Positions 61,105-64,000 of a stretch of DNA of 64,000 bases are shown here, in pieces (the first letter of the stretch is position 1; every line of letters begins with the position of its first letter). A program made the position numbers and the translations under genes. Where the stretch lies: assembly GCF_009908165.1 (NCBI RefSeq), contig NZ_JAAAUC010000009.1, forward strand, positions 122,576 through 186,575, given 5' to 3'. Source of the DNA: Frigidibacter albus (GTDB lineage Bacteria; Pseudomonadota; Alphaproteobacteria; Rhodobacterales; Rhodobacteraceae). The notes below the pieces were generated by a model. The model saw only the letters and a program-made list of their open reading frames with translations. It made no database searches and was not told the DNA's origin.

Positions 61105-62031
61105 ATGACCATGACCCAGATTGCCCCCGATACCGGCGCCCGGCCCAGGAGTGGCCTTGCCACCGTCATCAGCCTGCTGTGGCGTGACAAGTTCGCCTTC
61201 TGTGCCGCGCTGTTCCTGCTGCTCGTGGTGATCTGTGCCCTGCTCGGCCCGCTGCTGCTGGAGGGGGCCGCGACCAAGCAGAACCTGCGCGGGCGCAATG
61301 CGCCGCCCTTCGACATGGAACGCGACTGGGAGTTCTTCTTTGGCGCCGATGCGCTTGGCCGGCCCCTGCTGGTGCGGATCATCGTGGCGGCGCAGAACAC
61401 CATGATGATCGCGGCGGGGGCGGTGTTCTTCTCGGCCCTGATCGGGTCCAGCCTTGGCCTCGCGGCGGGGTGGTCGCGCGGCCGCATGAGCCAGATCATC
61501 CCGCGGCTGGGGGACGTGATCATGTCGTTCCCCTCGCTGCTGCTGGCGGTGATCGTGCTCTACATGCTTGACCCGTCGGTGTTCAACATCATCATCGTGC
61601 TGGCGATCACCCGCATCCCCGTCTACCTGCGCACCGCCCGCGCCGAGGTGCTGGAGGTGCGCGAGAGGATGTTCGTGCAGGCCGCCAAGGTCATGGGCGC
61701 GTCGGACTTGCGCATCGTCTTCCGCCATATCCTGCCGGTGGTGCTGCCGACGCTGCTGACCATCGCCACGCTGGATTTCGCCTTCGTGATGCTGGCCGAA
61801 AGCTCGCTGTCCTTCCTCGGCATCGGCATCCAGCCGCCCGAGATTACCTGGGGGCTGATGGTCGCGCAGGGGCGGCCCTACCTTACGAATGCCTGGTGGC
61901 TGTCGTTCTGGCCGGGTCTGGCGATCATCCTGACCACGCTGTCGCTGAACCTGCTGTCGAACTGGATGCGGATCGCGCTCGATCCGGTGCAGCGCTGGCG
62001 GCTGGAAATGGGGGGGCGCAAGAATGACTGA
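61105..62031 (+). CDS. Opp/Dpp-type ABC permease (DppC-like)
   Basis: 308 aa. N-terminal cytoplasmic segment, then WEFFFGADALGRPLLVRII, EAA loop MFVQAAKVMGASDLRIVFRHILP and ESSLSFLGIGIQPPEITWG, as in DppC/OppC. Start at ATG 61105 (or 61111), 3 bp after the previous stop. Ends 8 bp inside the ATPase gene. Confidence 0.9.
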   Translation: MTMTQIAPDTGARPRSGLATVISLLWRDKFAFCAALFLLLVVICALLGPLLLEGAATKQNLRGRNAPPFDMERDWEFFFGADALGRPLLVRIIVAAQNTMMIAAGAVFFSALIGSSLGLAAGWSRGRMSQIIPRLGDVIMSFPSLLLAVIVLYMLDPSVFNIIIVLAITRIPVYLRTARAEVLEVRERMFVQAAKVMGASDLRIVFRHILPVVLPTLLTIATLDFAFVMLAESSLSFLGIGIQPPEITWGLMVAQGRPYLTNAWWLSFWPGLAIILTTLSLNLLSNWMRIALDPVQRWRLEMGGRKND

Positions 62032-63655
62032 GCATCTGCTGGAGGTTTGCGATCTGTCGGTGGAGTTTCATACCGCGGGCGGCACCGTGAAGGCGGTGCA
62101 GGATGTCAGCTGGCACCTCGACCGTGGCGAGACGCTGGCGATCCTGGGGGAAAGCGGGTCGGGCAAGTCCGTCTCGGCCTCGGCGATCATGAACCTGATC
62201 GACATGCCGCCGGGCAGGATCACCAGCGGCCGTATCCTGCTGAACGGCGCCGACATGCTGAAGATGACCGCCGAGGAACGCCGGCGCATCAACGGCGCGC
62301 GGATCGCGATGATCTTCCAGGACCCGCTGGCGCACCTGAACCCGGTTTATACCGTCGGCTGGCAGATCGCCGAGATGATGACCACCCATGGCACCCCCGC
62401 CGCCGAGGCGCGGGAGCGGGCGCTGGCGCTGCTGAAGCGTGTGGGCATTCCGGAGCCCGCCGAGGCGATGGCGAAATACCCGCACCAGTTTTCCGGCGGG
62501 CAGCGGCAGCGGCTGATGATCGCGATGGCGCTTGCCTTCAAGCCCGACATCCTGATCGCCGATGAACCCACAACCGCGCTCGACGTGACCGTGCAGGCGC
62601 AGGTCCTGGCGCTGCTGGAAGAGCTGCAGGCCGAAACCGGGATGGGGCTGCTGCTGATCACGCATGATCTGGGCGTGGTGGCAGAGATTGCCGACCGCGT
62701 GGTGGTGATGAACAGCGGCCGCATCGTGGAAACCGGCAACGCCGCCGAGGTCTACAGCAACCCGCAGCACCCCTATACGAAAAAGCTGATCGGCGCCGCG
62801 CCCGGCAAGGGCGCGATGCCGGCCGAACGCGACCGGGGCGGCGAGCCGCTGCTGCGGGTGGAGCGGCTGTCCAAGCATTACGGCGCCTTCCATGCGCTGA
62901 AGGGCGTCAGCTTTACCATCATGCCGGGCGAGACGGTGGCGGTCGTCGGCGAAAGCGGCTCGGGCAAGTCGACGCTGGCGCGGGCGCTGCTGCGGCTGGA
63001 GGAGCCTTCGGGCGGGCAGGCCTTCTACAAGGGCCGTGATCTGGTGACGATGCCGCCCAAGGACCTGTTCGGGCTGCGGCGCGAGATCCAGATGGTGTTC
63101 CAGGACCCGACCCAGTCGCTGAACCCGCGGATGTCGGTCTATCAGCTGATCTCCGAGGCCTGGGCGATCCACCCCGAGATCCTGCCGCGGGCGCGCTGGC
63201 GCGCGCGGGTGGCGGAACTGCTGACCAAGGTCGGCCTCGATCCGGGGATGGCACAGCGCTATCCGCACCAGTTTTCGGGCGGGCAGCGCCAGCGTATCGC
63301 CATCGCCCGCGCGCTGGCGTTGGAGCCGCGGCTGATCGTCTGTGACGAGGCGGTGTCGGCCCTCGACGTGTCGATCCAGGCGCAGGTGATCGCACTGCTG
63401 GAGGGGCTGCGCCGCGAGTTCGGCCTGTCCTACCTGTTCATCGCCCATGACCTGCCGGTGGTGCGCGATTTCGCGGACCGTGTGATCGTGATGAAAGAGG
63501 GCGAGATCGTCGAAGAGGGCACTGTGCGCCAGATCTTCAACGCGCCCCATGAGCCCTATACCCGCGCGCTGCTGGCCGCGAGCCTGGACCCCGATCCCGA
63601 GGTGCAGGCCCGTCGCCGCGAGGCCCGCCTTGCCGAAGGATTGCTGACCGCATGA
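62024..63655 (+). CDS. Opp/Dpp-type ABC transporter, fused two-domain ATPase
   Basis: 543 aa with two complete ATPase domains. Walker A GESGSGKS at 42-49 and 309-316, signatures FSGGQRQR near 157 and again in the second half, and EPTTALD / EAVSALD Walker B regions. Each domain ends with the oligopeptide-type extension (HPYTKKLIGAAPG; HEPYTRALLAASL). Overlaps the permease upstream by 8 bp and the dehydrogenase downstream by 4 bp. Confidence 0.92.
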   Translation: MTEHLLEVCDLSVEFHTAGGTVKAVQDVSWHLDRGETLAILGESGSGKSVSASAIMNLIDMPPGRITSGRILLNGADMLKMTAEERRRINGARIAMIFQDPLAHLNPVYTVGWQIAEMMTTHGTPAAEARERALALLKRVGIPEPAEAMAKYPHQFSGGQRQRLMIAMALAFKPDILIADEPTTALDVTVQAQVLALLEELQAETGMGLLLITHDLGVVAEIADRVVVMNSGRIVETGNAAEVYSNPQHPYTKKLIGAAPGKGAMPAERDRGGEPLLRVERLSKHYGAFHALKGVSFTIMPGETVAVVGESGSGKSTLARALLRLEEPSGGQAFYKGRDLVTMPPKDLFGLRREIQMVFQDPTQSLNPRMSVYQLISEAWAIHPEILPRARWRARVAELLTKVGLDPGMAQRYPHQFSGGQRQRIAIARALALEPRLIVCDEAVSALDVSIQAQVIALLEGLRREFGLSYLFIAHDLPVVRDFADRVIVMKEGEIVEEGTVRQIFNAPHEPYTRALLAASLDPDPEVQARRREARLAEGLLTA

Positions 63656-64000
63656 AACCCGATCTGCTTGTCGCCTACCCGACCCGCCCGCGCCAGATGG
63701 CGCTGCTGGCCGAGGCTTATACAATTCACCGGCTCGACCTTGCCGAGGACAAGGTCGCGATGCTGGTCGAGGTCGGCCCGCGCTGTACGGCGATGCTGTG
63801 CAATGGCCATGTGACCATCGACGAGGCGTTTCTGGCGCAGGTGCCGAACCTCAGGATCGCGGCCTCCTCCTCCGTCGGCTACGACACGATCGACGTCCCC
63901 GCGCTGACGCGTGCCGGGGTTCGGCTGACGAACACGCCTGATGTGCTGACCGATGACGTGGCCGATACGGCGCTGATGTTGCTGCTGGCGGCGCGGCGGC
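63652..64000 (+). CDS. D-2-hydroxyacid dehydrogenase, N-terminal part
   Basis: The 116 residues visible before the right edge start MKPDLLVAYPTRPRQMALLAEAY. AASSSVGYDTIDVPALTRAG and VRLTNTPDVLTDDVADTAL are typical of the catalytic domain of glyoxylate/hydroxypyruvate reductase-like members (GhrB/GyaR). Its ATG overlaps the ATPase stop (ATGA), so it belongs to the importer operon and may reduce or oxidise a 2-keto/2-hydroxy acid derived from the imported compound. The NAD-binding half lies outside the window. Confidence 0.85.
   Translation, partial: MKPDLLVAYPTRPRQMALLAEAYTIHRLDLAEDKVAMLVEVGPRCTAMLCNGHVTIDEAFLAQVPNLRIAASSSVGYDTIDVPALTRAGVRLTNTPDVLTDDVADTALMLLLAARR

Noticed and set aside
1..64000. 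tRNA/rRNA genes, CRISPR arrays, insertion sequences, prophage
   Set aside because: No TTCGAnTCC-type T-arms with matching acceptor stems, no regularly spaced repeats, and no transposase, integrase or phage structural motifs were seen by eye. A tRNAscan or IS search could still find something missed.

Overview
The window is about 64 kb of GC-rich chromosomal DNA from an alphaproteobacterium, almost certainly a member of the Rhodobacteraceae/Paracoccaceae (Rhodobacter/Paracoccus-like). Support comes from an SAM/SAH-type riboswitch directly before metK (an RNA class known from Rhodobacterales), an Irr-type Fur regulator divergent from fabA-fabB-fabI, the order phoH-ybeY-corC-lnt-metK-(DMT)-trmB, and dense operons with 4-bp ATGA stop/start overlaps. 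I saw no rRNA, tRNA, CRISPR array, insertion sequence or intact prophage.

Layout. 0-4 kb: the end of a PiT phosphate permease, then a leftward operon arfB - class III PLP enzyme - APH-fold kinase - Nudix. 4-6.4 kb: small membrane proteins and lipoproteins and an outer-membrane beta-barrel. 6.5-16 kb: leftward catabolic genes (enolase-superfamily enzyme plus class IV aminotransferase, MFS exporter, PcaD-like lactonase plus esterase, and a coupled haloacid dehalogenase / hydrolase / threonine-dehydratase-like operon), then a CxxC membrane protein and a serine hydrolase. 16-20 kb: fabI, fabB, fabA and irr. 20-33 kb: housekeeping genes (miaB, an OmpA protein and lipoprotein sharing a module, phoH, ybeY, corC, lnt, metK, trmB, ychF, trpA). 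33-39 kb: ZIP transporter, lldD, tetR/ridA, rplY, a small monooxygenase, pth, an internally deleted DUF2332 gene, DUF2237 and an 870-bp stretch without an intact gene.

39.6-51.7 kb is the most distinctive part. An Opp/Dpp-type ABC importer, a CocE/NonD hydrolase, a carnitine dehydrogenase-thioesterase fusion and a BKACE-type dehydrocarnitine cleavage enzyme all run leftward, with a divergent CdhR-like regulator. I read it as a carnitine-to-glycine-betaine pathway. The hydrolase suggests that the natural substrate may be an acylated or otherwise masked carnitine.

51.8-64 kb: a second PLP enzyme/kinase pair paralogous to the one at 1.3-3.5 kb, two SDR dehydrogenases, an aldonolactone-oxidase-like flavoprotein, a DMT permease and a second complete Opp/Dpp-type importer that also has a fused two-domain ATPase, then the start of a D-2-hydroxyacid dehydrogenase cut by the window edge. 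The two kinase/PLP pairs resemble the eukaryotic hydroxylysine kinase / phospho-lyase system and are the second main lead. Function calls rest on motif recognition only; no database search was possible.
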